From Cyclina sinensis (Eukaryota > Mollusca > Bivalvia > Venerida > Veneridae): 64,000 nucleotides of DNA. The first letter of the stretch is position 1; the number at the start of each line of letters is the position of its first letter. Positions 35,691 to 48,017 of this stretch are shown one piece after another. Location of the stretch: NCBI GenBank assembly GCA_012932295.1, contig JAAONU010000006.1, positions 32,266,882 through 32,330,881 of the forward strand. Reading direction: 5' to 3'. The notes beneath the pieces were generated by a model. The model did no database searches. It worked only from the letters and a program-made list of their open reading frames with translations, and was not told the origin of the DNA. A program made the position numbers and the translations under genes.

Positions 35691-36650
35691 TCGGATTAAC
35701 AACAACACAGAGGCTCTATGAACAACTGTTAGATCAAATTCCATCTGTGTTTGATAACTTAAACTACTTCAGATGTTCAACACCAGTTGTCACTAAGTAA
35801 CCAATATCTTTGCTTTCTGATTGTAAAAACATGAAGTATTTCCACATTTCCACATCACTTTTCAGCTTCACCTACATCTATTAAATCTGTTAAAACCAAC
35901 TGAATTTATTGTTTGACTTTCACCCTGCATACCAAAACAAAAACAAAAACAAAAAAAACATGCCGGTGTTCCATCCTTAGAGTACATAGATGGGAGACAT
36001 ATGTTCTTGTTACAAAAAAAGCCTTCTAGTTGTTTTTTTTCTTTACTTATAACTATTAACTAAAGTTACCTTTTTCTGAGATATCAAATTGCCCCAACAA
36101 AGGAATGGAATTATATATAATACTAACTTTCATTTTGTTTTACTTCAAAGATAACACATTTTTTGTTTCAAAAATAAGCTCAGTTGTAATTAAGTAGAAG
36201 CGTCATTGTTATTTAATACGTTGTAATGTTAGACATCGTGAATACTTGGGCAGGTACATACAAATATTGAAAAGAAATTGACAATAATATTGGCGATGTG
36301 GCGTTATGTTACTGGTTTCTTAAACTAAATGTACAGATAGTTGGAAATAATTTAAAATGGTTCTGTTTTATTCTACAGTAAAGTCTAATCCATCACTATA
36401 AAAGCAAAATGCTATTACTTTCCCACAATTTCAAAGTATTATGTTCATGTCTTGTTATTAATTAATGTATCAGACAAGCATGTATTGTTATATTGTGTAT
36501 GCACCTGCTTATCTGCAAATCTGATTTTATTACTGTCTGGAGAATTATTTCATAGCTGAATCTAGAAATATTTTATACATTAAACCAAACTGATGCTTTT
36601 ATTTCTGTAGATACTTGATTATAAATGTATAAATACACGAACTGTACTTC
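35691..36650. other. Intergenic
   Basis: May include more of the decayed element upstream of it, but nothing was recognisable. An A/C-rich 'aaaacaaaaac' run lies near 35935. Confidence 0.4.
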
Positions 36651-37047
36651 TTTGCTCTCAAAATATGTAACGTTTATCTGTACAGTATTTTACATTTGTT
36701 CAACAATATTCTTGAAAAGTATACTACATTGATCTCAAAATAGTTCACGTTCATCTGTACAGTATTTTACATTTCTTCAACAATATTCATGAAATGTTTA
36801 CTTAGTCTACCTAGATCTAAAAATAGTTCCCTTTCATCTGTACAGTATTTTACATTTCTTCAACAATATTCATGAAAAGTATACTTCCTTGATCTCAAAA
36901 TAGTTCAAGTTCATCTGTACAGTTTTTTTTACATTTCTTCAAAAATATTCATGAAAAACATACTTCTTTAATATCAAAATGGTTTACGTTCATCTGTACA
37001 GTATTTTATATTTCTTCAAAAATATTCATAAAAAATATACTTAGCTT
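36651..37047 (+). repeat. Tandem repeat, about 75-82-bp unit, five copies
   Basis: Each unit has 'ctcaaaatagtt.acgttca', 'tctgtacagtatttta', 'catttcttcaacaatattc' and 'atgaaaa.tatactt'. Units differ by substitutions and short indels, with the last being most diverged. Confidence 0.9.
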
Positions 37048-38214
37048 TAACTATATAATTTTAATAGGAGAGAGCTGAATATAATTGCAATCTTTTTATG
37101 AACTAAGCAAACTCGAATCATGTTCCAAGACGGTTAAACAATATAGTAGTTTAATTTATATCGGATGGGTAAAGAGTGGTGCCTTCAATTAGTTGTTGAA
37201 CTTGAAAATGGATGTGGCATTTAGACTGATTTGCCTACTGAATAATACAAAAACTTGTTTCATTTATATGTCATAAATATAGACAACACCAAAACTGTAT
37301 TTAAGTATTTAACAAAACATTATTCTGTCGAACATTATTAGTGGCTGAAATGTCCTTACATTATTAAGAGTAGAAATGTTAATAGGTTGACATTTATATT
37401 CTTTGTTACGCAGTCTTAGATAGATATCTATTTAAAATTGCTTTTTTAATGACTAGTTATTAAAGGATAGGTGGGTTTTTTTACCGAAAGTTTTCATTAA
37501 ATTTCGATAACTAAATAACCAATCGTAAACTATTGTTCCTTTAAAACAAAAGTTTTGGAACAGCTCTACGTCTGTCATTTTGTCTATTTGTGCTAATTTT
37601 TTCTATCAATATTTAGATTTATTTTGAGTTACACGTACTAAACAATTTCTATAAACATGTAGAATAATATTGTATATTCATTATTATCTTTTCAAGCTTA
37701 GTTGTGACTGATATCTTATTTTAGATTGAGTCCTCAACGGTAAATAACACATTTTTTTCACTGTGGAATCATGTATTCCACAGATCTCCTTCATGAGGCA
37801 GGTGTGGCTTGTTTACGCCCGCTGAAACGACTACAGTTCATTAAGAATTACCTTCCTACATTTGATTTTCCATAATGCAATTTATCTCTCCAAATCCTTG
37901 GCGTAAATGTACTGAACAATAATTGGCAATGGTAAAATAAATGTCATTCCTCGTGCATTTAATGAGAAAATAAATAACTGTGACGTCAACTGTGAGTAAA
38001 GATTATTTTGATCGTGAATAAATCAAATTAATTTTGAAGACATCTGATTACGCAAATTAACGCATTTCAGATGCAATGGTAACTTACTTTGAATAGCATA
38101 AAGCATTGTTGGGTGTAGGCGTTGTCTTTTTTTAATCGAAAGAAAGACCTTATAATTGCCCTTTTCTCCAAAGAATTAAATCAAACTAAATCAAATCCAT
38201 GCTATTGTACTGTC
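37048..38214. other. AT-rich intergenic
   Basis: Nothing recognised up to the truncated 5' edge of the LINE. Confidence 0.5.
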
Positions 38215-41150
38215 AAAGACATAATCAGTTATAAAAGTAGTTGCTGACAGTAATAGTATCTCGAACCGTAAACGCAAGTGTGGAAAACCTTGGTGGTGTG
38301 ACGAATTAACTGGTTTATGGAATACAGCATGTGTTGCTGAGAAAAAATGGTTAAGATGTTCTTGTCCATATAGAAAAAAGCAATCAAGGCTACAGTATAA
38401 CACATATAGAAATTTTTTTAGTAAAGCTGTACAACGATGTAAAAGGAAATACTGGCATACGGTACAGGAAGAGTTGTTATCTAATGTTGAACTTGATCAA
38501 AATAAATTTTGGAAAGATATTGGTAAAATAGGTATCAATGCAAGTAAGAATAAGTCTATTCCTATGGAAATTGTTGATGAGGATGGTTCTATTGTTTCGA
38601 ACCCAGATAATGTCTTGAAAAGATGGGAAAAAAGCTTTAAAAATTTATACAATGATGACCAGGGTTTAAACTGTAAGAATAACTGTGTTAATAGAGATGA
38701 TAATATTTTTCATAGTGAAACACCTGTTCTAGAATTTAGTGAAAATATTTCTATTTTTGAGGTAGAAAAAGCTATTAAGAAAGCTAAAAATGATAAAGCT
38801 AGTGGTTTAGATAGCATACCCTATGAAATATTTAGAAATAATACCTGTGTTCACATTCTGCATAGAGTTTTTAATGTTTGTTATGAAACTGGTAAGATAC
38901 CAAGAGACTGGGGCAAGGGAATTATTAACCCAATACCAAAATCTAATATGTTAGATCCTAGAGACCCTCTCTCATATAGAGGGATAACTTTAGCGGCAAC
39001 AATGTACAAGTTATATTGCTCTGTTTTAAATGATAGGCTTTCAAAATGGTTGGAAAACAATGATAAGCTTGCAGATGAGCAAAACGGTTTCAGAAAGGGA
39101 AGAAGTACAATTGATCATTTGGCGAGTTTGACATCAATTATTGAATCTAGACTTAAAAAACGACTACCTACATTTGCTGCATTTATAGATTTTCAAAAAG
39201 CATATGATAGAATCGATAGATCCACTTTGTGGAACCGTATTGCTCGAATGGGGGTAAATAATAAAATGTTGAAAGCGGTTATGGCACTTTATACACATGT
39301 TCAGTCTTGTATTAGGTTAAATGGATACATGTCTGATTGGTTTGATATAAAGTTTGGTTTACGTCAAGGGTGCATTCTTTCTCCTGTACTTTTCAACTGT
39401 TTCATAAATGATTTAGCCATACAATTGAATGCATTAGGGCTTGGTATCGAAATTGAAAATGGTAGTTGTTTATCAATATTGTTATATGCAGATGATATAG
39501 TTATACTTGCAAAGAATGAACAAAATTTACAATTGATGTTAGATTGCCTATGTGAATGGTGTCAAAATAACCACATGTTAATCAATATGACCAAAAGTAA
39601 TGTTGTACACTTTAGGACAATGTATATGCAAAAATCTCAGTTTGTTTTTAAATGCAATGATGAGGTACTTCAATACACTCAAAAGTATACCTATCTTGGT
39701 TTGACGCTTAATGAATTTTTAGATTATAAAGTGACTGCTAAGTTTGTGTCACAAGCAGCAGGAAGGGCCTTAGGATTACTTATTGCAAAATTCAAGGCAA
39801 TAGGTGGTATGCCATTTCATGTTTACACAAAATTATTCGACAGCCTTGTTTGGCCAGTCATTGCATATGGTGCAGGCATTTGGGGCACTAGACAGTTCAG
39901 TTGTATAGATGCAATACAAAACAGGGCCATGCGTTTTTTCATGGGAACTGGTAAATACACACCTAACCTTGCCGTTGCAGGTGACATGGGCTGGGAGCCA
40001 ACGTTTTCTAGACAACTAAAATGTGTAGTGAACTTGTGTTGTAGATTTTCAAAAATGTTAGACAGAAGAATAAATAAAATGGTGTACAATCATTGTACAC
40101 ATTTATCTGGTATGCATTGTAAAAACTGGCACTTTACAGTAAACGAGTTGTTCAAAAAATATCACTGTAATGAATATATTGATGTAGAAAATGTACATTT
40201 ATATAAGCAGACTTTATTAGAGAAATTGCAAGTAAACTATTTTAACCAGTATCTAGATAATTGGATTGAATCTTTACATGGGTTATACAGTTCGCATGGG
40301 TCTGGAAATAATAAATTGAGAACATACAGGAATTTCAAATTTGATTTTGAAACTGAGAACTATATCAAAGTACTGCTTTCATATAAGCATAGATCAGCAC
40401 TTGCAAAATTTCGGTGTGGAGTCGCTCCAATTAGACTAGAAACTGGTCGCTATGAAAGACTAGCAGTCAATGATAGAATATGTCCATTGTGTAATACAGA
40501 AGTAGAAAATGAAATTCATGTTCTTTTGAAATGTCCACAATATACAGATATCAGACAAAATTTGTTAGACAAAGCAGTGTATATTAATAATGGGTTTCCT
40601 ATGTTAAATGATGTGAGCAAGCTTAATTTTTTACTTTCCAATGGTAGTATTGTTAGAGAAGTTGCAAAATCCTGCTACCTTATTTTAGAAAAACGTGCAA
40701 AATGCTTGTATTATGATTAGGTCTTTATATATATATATATAGTCTTATATGATTTTAAGACTTTTTTATTAATGAAAATTGTATCCAAAGATATTTTAAA
40801 GTGTAAAGAATTAAAATCTTAGCTGTTTTAAAGGATTGTAACAAATTAAAGTTCTTATCTAATAGTTAAGTAATATTATCAGTTAAACAACTACTCAGTA
40901 TTTTATTTGATCTTACTGGACTGCTCATATATGACTATGTAAAATACCTATCTGTGTAAGGTATAATCTGAGCTAACCTTTTAAATGTGGATTGTATTTT
41001 ATGATACTTGTAACATGTTTGTAACAACATATATATAGTCTCTTATAATTCTTTATAAGAATGACCATTTACATGTATTTTAAGTTTTATTGAATGTATA
41101 TTTGTATTATATGTACATGTAGTGGATGAGACTTAAATAAACTAAACTAT
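38215..41150 (+). mobile_element. 5'-truncated LINE (non-LTR retrotransposon)
   Basis: Comprises the reverse transcriptase frame (38225-40720) and about 430 bp of 3' tail ending near 41150 in 'gatgagacttaaataaac'. The tail matches that of the fragment at 15577-15660, which fixes the 3' end. No endonuclease domain precedes the reverse transcriptase. Coding text begins right after a stop at 38222-38224, so the 5' end was lost on insertion, as is usual for LINEs. A clean target duplication was not established. Confidence 0.85.
38225..40720 (+). CDS. LINE reverse transcriptase, 5'-partial, otherwise unbroken
   Basis: This enzyme copies the element's RNA into DNA at the target site. The frame stays open for 831 codons from a stop at 38222-38224. 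No ATG fits the true start, so it is given as partial. Coding similarity already begins at KCGKPWWCDELT, upstream of the first Met. Reverse transcriptase motifs occur in order: KASGLDSIPYEIF, DPLSYRGITL, NGFRKGRSTIDHL, AAFIDFQKAYDRID (first catalytic Asp), GLRQGCILSPVLF, then YADD at 39485-39496 with the catalytic Asp pair. A thumb region follows (YLGLTLNE, YGAGIWG). Near the C terminus a C-x2-C-x8-H-x4-C knuckle lies at 40481-40534 (CPLC to HVLLKC). The apurinic endonuclease domain that normally precedes it is absent. The clade was not assigned. The lack of stops and intact YADD suggest a young insertion, but it cannot mobilise itself without its 5' part. Confidence 0.9.
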   Translation, partial: SVIKVVADSNSISNRKRKCGKPWWCDELTGLWNTACVAEKKWLRCSCPYRKKQSRLQYNTYRNFFSKAVQRCKRKYWHTVQEELLSNVELDQNKFWKDIGKIGINASKNKSIPMEIVDEDGSIVSNPDNVLKRWEKSFKNLYNDDQGLNCKNNCVNRDDNIFHSETPVLEFSENISIFEVEKAIKKAKNDKASGLDSIPYEIFRNNTCVHILHRVFNVCYETGKIPRDWGKGIINPIPKSNMLDPRDPLSYRGITLAATMYKLYCSVLNDRLSKWLENNDKLADEQNGFRKGRSTIDHLASLTSIIESRLKKRLPTFAAFIDFQKAYDRIDRSTLWNRIARMGVNNKMLKAVMALYTHVQSCIRLNGYMSDWFDIKFGLRQGCILSPVLFNCFINDLAIQLNALGLGIEIENGSCLSILLYADDIVILAKNEQNLQLMLDCLCEWCQNNHMLINMTKSNVVHFRTMYMQKSQFVFKCNDEVLQYTQKYTYLGLTLNEFLDYKVTAKFVSQAAGRALGLLIAKFKAIGGMPFHVYTKLFDSLVWPVIAYGAGIWGTRQFSCIDAIQNRAMRFFMGTGKYTPNLAVAGDMGWEPTFSRQLKCVVNLCCRFSKMLDRRINKMVYNHCTHLSGMHCKNWHFTVNELFKKYHCNEYIDVENVHLYKQTLLEKLQVNYFNQYLDNWIESLHGLYSSHGSGNNKLRTYRNFKFDFETENYIKVLLSYKHRSALAKFRCGVAPIRLETGRYERLAVNDRICPLCNTEVENEIHVLLKCPQYTDIRQNLLDKAVYINNGFPMLNDVSKLNFLLSNGSIVREVAKSCYLILEKRAKCLYYD

Positions 41151-44100
41151 ATATAAAATGAGAACACTGACGTAAATGTTCCCACAAAGAAATCTATTGG
41201 TTTTCTGCATTAAATTAACCTTTTTTAATATTTGTGATGTTTCTTAGTCTTCTGAAAAACAGGGAAAGGAAAAACGCCAAAAATAGTTGAGAACAATCGA
41301 AAGGAAATCTTGTGATTATTTAGTTTTAGATAAAAGTTGCTGGATATAATATTTTTAAAAAATGTAAAACAGCAAGTAAAAGCTTAAATATGTTATTTGT
41401 TTCAACAGAAAATGCATTATTGCTTATATTCTTACTTTCGCTTTGATTCAACTTTTCAATATTTTCTCTCTGTTTTCTAAATGTACTTTTCCTATAGTGT
41501 TGTAGTTTAAATATGGAATAAATGAAAACATAAATTTGTATTTGAAAGAGTCAAGACCCTGCAGGCCATAAATAAAACTGACTTGTGACTTGATTTAATG
41601 TGAATATTGTCTGCAATGTTCAAAGATTATGGATAAAAGGTTGATGTTCTCGATCCATTTGACATTGCAAATATTATCAGTTATGTCATAATTCATTCGT
41701 GCATTTGCATCCTAAAAATGACTGTATCTTTTTTCTTCGTCTTTTACTTACTATTAAGGCTTTGACAAAAGCAATGGCTATTAATTTAGTTTAAACAGGA
41801 AATGTTGTATTTAACAACAACTAAAACAAAACTTTTTTTGCACAGTAACACAGTTTTGACTTTAAACGGAAAACTAAAAGTTATGTAGATTCTAATTTTT
41901 AATCTAAAATTTAAAACTTGAAATTTCGGGAGGGGGGGGGGGGGGGTTGTTGTAAAGAAGAAGCTTTATGTTTAAGATTGCAATCCATATCGATTTGTCT
42001 GTTAATTGAAAAAAATATTCCATAAAATCTATGCTTAAAATCGATTCATAATAAAAGCTCATTAGTTCTTGGAAAACTGCATAAAAGATAATAAATGCAA
42101 TAAAGTGAGGTCTTAAATGGCTCCACTTAAACTTCTACTTGTTATTTCATGACAGGGCTAATGTATAATTGACATGCTTCATATCCAACATAATCTTGAA
42201 ATGTCACAATAAAAGTGATTTCTTACATAAATGTCTGAGTAAACATTTTGCTTTAAACTGAGTATCTTAGTGACGAAAATTTCCGTGAGGTGACTGAGTT
42301 AGCATCAGACGATAAGATAGTTGTGTTGGTCCGTTTGTATTCCTTATCCAGTGATAGATCCAAATCCAGTCGAACTGCGCAGACAAATACTTTTTACTAG
42401 CTCTGAAACTGACATTATTGGAACAACACGCAACAGAATGAATATTACACACAGACAAATTCTTCAATTCAGAACAAATTTTGTGTGCAACTGAGATTTG
42501 TTGAGAATCTAGAAATATTTGCGTAAAGCAGGTCGACGTGCGCCATATTTTATCGTTAACCTATTTGGAAGCCATTTTTATTTTCCTTCTGTTTTCATCT
42601 ATGCGACTTCCGCTTATGTCATAAGTTTTACTATATCTTGCTAAACTCACTTCACTATCACTCACGTTTATCATGTGGATAATGAGAGCTGCAAAGGCAA
42701 TGATTTATGAATTTGATCTCACTCAATAATAGATTTTGAAAAGGTTTTCTCTAATGCAAACAATAGTAAAATCTTCTCCTTCATTTTCTTTGCATGTTCG
42801 CAATATTTTATAAACTGAAATTTGATTGAATGTTATTACTTCTAAATTGTGTGATAACATAAATGATGCCTAGGTTCAAGTATTACATTGTACTTATATA
42901 TTCCAGTTTCCACAAAAGAACTATGCACCGATGCCATCCCCCATCCTATATTATGGTAAATGCTGTGGAGAAGGTCAGGCTGATATGAGCTCCCATTTAA
43001 ACCACTGCTAAGGAGTTACTTACACATTGTTTAAACAGAAAAAATAAAGTCAAAAACTATATTTATGTGTTGTTAAATTGTAGGCTATGGCTGCTGCTGG
43101 TTTTGTTGGACACCATATGTACAGAATTTTGACGGTGTAGTTAGTCCAGCAGAGTAACCGAAAAACTGTTGTGAGGCAGTCAAATTTCAGGGGCGTCGTT
43201 TGAGGTCAATGTCAATAAACTTAGCTGCATCCGTATATCCTATATAAATGCATTTTTGTTAAAAAGGGTATAAAGGTATTGGTCTACATATTATTTGATT
43301 TAGAATGATTATATATAAATCCATCTGATATGTTATATGTAAATTTCGGCAATTATATCTCGTGTCCAATCTGGTTACATTTAAAGTCACTACGGTAATT
43401 GTGACTTTTCGACTTCCGGTATGAAAGGATAGACAGAAAGTGGATGGGTGCGTGGGCAGATGGGTTGTTGGGTCGGACGGTCGCAGTCGGTCAGCGAGTC
43501 GGCCAGCCAGACAGCGAGCGCGTGAGTGTGCTGATTAAATTAAGATACTGATTACGCTAATCGAAATGAAGGTACTTGGCTATTCTAAAATGTATCAAGA
43601 AAAGAATAAGAAAAAACTGAATTATCGTTTGAAAGGAATTGCAATTTCTCATTTGTGCGTTTTAACATAGGATTTGTTGTAAAAGTAGAAATTTATTTGT
43701 TTTATACAATGCACTGTTTGAAAATAATGTTCTTGTTTTCGATGGAAAATTAATTTTAAAAAACAGCATTACTGCTAAACAGGTTTTAAGTTTAGACACA
43801 ACAGAACATTTTTTGTCGAAAAACAATCAGAAATTTCGAATCAGTGTTGTTTTCATGTGGCAAAGATTTTAAACGTTCCAAATTAAAAAAAAATATCATG
43901 AAAAAATAATGCGTCTGTTTCTAGCTACGCATTTCATTTAAATATATATAGTGAGACGTTTCTGTTGTTTGCTTATAAAAATATGTAGTTGGAACGATTC
44001 ATTTTATCTTGCAAGTATAATTTAGACACTTCCTTTTTACACTAACATTTTATATAATTTTACGAGTATTTGCACATGTTGTCAATAAAACAAATTCACT

Positions 44101-44740
44101 TTGCAAGTAGAACATCGTAAAAACAGACAAATTCTGTAATTAAAATTGCAGTTCTAAAAATAACAATGAAGATAATCAAATAACCGTCTAGCCTTGTGTG
44201 CGTGAAAAAAGTTGATTTTAATTTTGGCTAAGTGTTCCTTTTCCATTTCTTGTTTGCGGAACGTTCTCTGGATTTGGACACACATGAAACTTGTTTTTAA
44301 AATATTTCCAATAAGAGACCATGCAGCTTTTCTAAAACAACGTTATAACATATTTGGGATTAAGTAGCAATAGCTAAGCATCGAAGGTCGAATGAGCGGT
44401 CGATATTTCTAAAAGGTAAATGTACCAAAAGAATCATTTCTGACACGTCATTACATAAACTCAGGCTCCAATCATTGACACTGCACCATTCAAGTCATTT
44501 CTACTCACAGAGATTAGCAAATGAGTATCCTAAATACAGAGGTTTATCTCAAAACTAAAAATTGGATCGAACTTTGAGAAATATAATATACACATGTACT
44601 TAAATAATCTCATTTTAAATTAATCTCTTGATTGTTCTCAATGCATTTAAGAGACATGTTAATCGATATTTAGAATGAAAGAAAATTAGTAAGATGATGA
44701 CAGATAAATAAACAAAAAGAGAGTTTCCCGCATGTATGTA
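41151..44740. other. AT-rich intergenic with G15 run
   Basis: A run of 15 G lies at 41932-41946. A G/C-rich patch of 'gtcgg', 'gtcag' and 'gccagc' text lies at 43430-43530. No gene or RNA seen. Confidence 0.5.
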
Positions 44741-44833
44741 TAGGTTAGTGTTTAATAAAATAAATTGGTTAGGTGTGCCGCAGGCACACGACCAATTATT
44801 TTTGTTAATATGTATTATTAAACATTAACCTAT
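44741..44833. repeat. Palindrome (hairpin element) with GC-rich centre
   Basis: The left arm 'taggttagtgtttaataa' is answered by 'ttattaaacattaaccta' on the right. The inner arms 'aaattggttaggtgtgcc' and 'ggcacacgaccaatta' close on the centre 'gtgccgcaggcac'. The outer text (taggttaa.gttta ... aattggt) is shared with the palindrome at 51888-51993. Confidence 0.85.
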
Positions 44834-45597
44834 TTAATGATCAACATTATTTTCTCTGAACTGCGTGGTTAGACGGACCTGATTGATAAATTTAATTTAG
44901 CTAGTACACAGAAACCAAAGTTAGACTTAGCAGAAATTTGCAAAATACTGCAATGTGATTGGACAAAAAATAAGTTGATCATTAAATATATATAATCGAT
45001 ATGAGTGTTGAAAATTAAAGAAACTTAGTAGACTTTGTTTGTTTTGTTTGTGTGTTGTGTGTGTTTTTTGTATAATTGATATTATTATCAGAACATATTT
45101 ACAGTCCCTGTATTATTTTTGTACAAACATGTGTCTACTAAAAAAAAAACTAGTGTCATTTTTATGTATGTGATCTAAATAAACTGTAATTGTGTTTCAC
45201 CATCAAGCGAATTTCCGATTTGTGCATGTTCAATAATTTTATCCGTCTTGTTTAGAGATTTCAGCCGAGATATTTAGATACACCTCTGCACTTAACAGTA
45301 ATGGGAGTCTGGGAACATCAGTTTATTATTGTTTGACTTGTCAGAGTGACATGTAAACTTGAAATAGTTGAACCACAAAGGTTTTTGCAATGACTATCCT
45401 TACTCCTGTTTTAAGTTAAATGTTTACAAGAAACATGGCAATGCCACGAAACCAGGTTTTCAAAAATGTTGTTCTGATTCTATACTATAGTATGAATTTT
45501 GGAATGAAGATTGCTATGAATATTCAAAAGATTATAACATGACATGAAGGAAAAGATAATATTCATGAGAATACATGATAATGAGTAGGATGTAAAT
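44834..45597. other. AT-rich intergenic
   Basis: Nothing recognised. Confidence 0.45.
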
Positions 45598-47079
45598 TTC
45601 GGCTAACAATACTGTCTGCAAGGAGTATACTTAATAATGAGACAACAATTTCTGCACGTCATCTTGATGTGGTAAACATTTGTCTGAAGTTTCATCAAAA
45701 TTCTTCAAAGGGTTGAAGAGTTACAGAGCGGACAGGATTTTCAATGTTAATGTCACTGTGACCTTGACCTTGGAGCCATCAAAATTCTTCAAAGGGTTGA
45801 AGAGTTACAGAGCGGACAGGATTTTCAATGTTAATGTCACTGTGACCTTGACCTTGGAGCCAGCCATGCGGAACATGCGTTCTGCACGTCATCTTGATGT
45901 GGTAAACATTTGTCTGAAGTTTCATCAAAATTCTTCAAAGGGTTGAAGAGTTACAGAGCGGACAGGATTTTCAATGTTAATGTCACTGTGACCTTGACCT
46001 TGGAGCCAGCCATGCGGAACATGCGTTCTGCACGTCATCTTGATGTGGTAAACATTTGTCTGAAGTTTCATCAAAATTCTTCAAAGGGTTGAAGAGTTAC
46101 AGAGCGGACAGGATTTTCAATGTTAATGTCACTGTGACCTTGACCTTGGAGCCAGCCATGCGGAACATGCGTTCTGCACGTCATCTTGATGTGGTAAACA
46201 TTTGTCTGAAGTTTCATCAAAATTCTTCAAAGGGTTGAAGAGTTACAGAGCGGACACAATTTCGTTTGACGCCCGCCCATCCGCCCATCCGCCCGCCATA
46301 CCCCAATCTAATAACCAGGATTTTCAAAATTGAAAACCTTCGGCTAACAATACTGTCTGCAAGGAGTATACTTAATAATGAGACAACAATTTCTGCACGT
46401 CATCTTGATGTGGTAAACATTTGTCTGAAGTTTCATCAAAATTCTTCAAAGGGTTGAAGAGTTACAGAGCGGACAGGATTTTCAATGTTAATGTCACTGT
46501 GACCTTGACCTTGGAGCCATCAAAATTCTTCAAAGGGTTGAAGAGTTACAGAGCGGACAGGATTTTCAATGTTAATGTCACTGTGACCTTGACCTTGGAG
46601 CCAGCCATGCGGAACATGCGTTCTGCACGTCATCTTGATGTGGTAAACATTTGTCTGAAGTTTCATCAAAATTCTTCAAAGGGTTGAAGAGTTACAGAGC
46701 GGACAGGATTTTCAATGTTAATGTCACTGTGACCTTGACCTTGGAGCCAGCCATGCGGAACATGCGTTCTGCACGTCATCTTGATGTGGTAAACATTTGT
46801 CTGAAGTTTCATCAAAATTCTTCAAAGGGTTGAAGAGTTACAGAGCGGACAGGATTTTCAATGTTAATGTCACTGTGACCTTGACCTTGGAGCCAGCCAT
46901 GCGGAACATGCGTTCTGCACGTCATCTTGATGTGGTAAACATTTGTCTGAAGTTTCATCAAAATTCTTCAAAGGGTTGAAGAGTTACAGAGCGGACACAA
47001 TTTCGTTTGACGCCCGCCCATCCGCCCATCCGCCCGCCATACCCCAATCTAATAACCAGGATTTTCAAAATTGAAAACC
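45598..47079 (+). repeat. Nested tandem array: 741-bp block twice, built of 146-bp units
   Basis: Two blocks, 45598-46338 and 46339-47079, appear identical by eye. Each starts 'ttcggctaacaatactgtct' and ends in 'gcccgcccatccgcccatcc' text and 'accaggattttcaaaattg'. Within a block the landmark 'acgtcatcttgatgtgg' is at 45656, 45886, 46032 and 46178 (spacing 230, 146, 146). The 230 is one 146-bp unit plus an 84-bp partial duplication. In block 2 it is at 46397, 46627, 46773 and 46919. Every unit contains 'gtgaccttgaccttgg'. The repeated 60-codon open frames are a by-product of 146-bp periodicity and end at each unit, so they are not called genes. Confidence 0.95.
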
Positions 47080-48017
47080 TGGTTAATAAAGTGTAGTATT
47101 TGAAAAACGTCTGTTAGAAATATACTATAAAGAAACGTTCCTCATAATTTGTTTCATAAGAGCACATTTCAGCATGTGCAAATCATGATGGCGTGGAACA
47201 CACGAAAACCACTTGTAAGCCATCAAGAGATTTTTTCTTACTAGTTTACATCTCATAATGTAGTTTTGTATTATTTCGACAATAAAGCCCGTCTCACAAC
47301 CTTCGTATTAACATGTATCTTCATTCGACCTGCAGATACAATACAGATTGAAAGACGATGAGGTGTTCATGATTGTAAAGAATGATCTTTGATAAATTGT
47401 TTTGTGAAAAATCCTTAATGGCAACCCTTACCGAGCGCATTCCGTATCCGACAGATTTGGCTACGGTAAATGGAACATTTAATCATATCTGATCAGTATC
47501 AATTCCTTTTGCAAAGGAAGACGCCGAACGATGTGACACTATTCGCTTAGAAGAGTCAAAAGTATTTCCACGCAGCGTACAAAAAATATGGGTACACTAC
47601 AACCCGTCAACATTTTTATGTCTTACAGCTGAGATTTCGCAACTCTAAAATTAATGTACACTTATTGTGTGATGGGAGACCAAAAAGCATGAAATATCAT
47701 ATACTGGAATGAAGTCTTTTATACCAATAAAATATTGCATTAATGTGTAGATAGAATGATTGTATTTTTAACAGAAGACAGCAAACTGGTAAAAATACAA
47801 TGACCTAAATGACCTAAATTTCTTGTTTCATTTCAATCAATAGTTTTCTTTTTATTTTCACTATCCACATTTATGAATATAAACAACAAAAAGAAATGTT
47901 CAAAAACATAACATCTAATACATTGCAAGTGCGTTCTGAAGTTCTTGTAGAAGAATCTAGAAGCTTTTTTACAGACAATGAATGACTAATTCCTGTGTAC
48001 CATTTATATTGTGGTAT
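47080..48017. other. Intergenic
   Basis: Contains at 47439-47458 a short stretch resembling part of exon 3 of the cysteine-rich gene (see findings). Otherwise nothing recognised. Confidence 0.4.

Noticed and set aside
45680..46979. Series of near-identical 60-88-codon open frames
   Set aside because: They arise from the 146-bp repeat period, all end at the same unit position, and have no protein features. They are repeat text, not genes.
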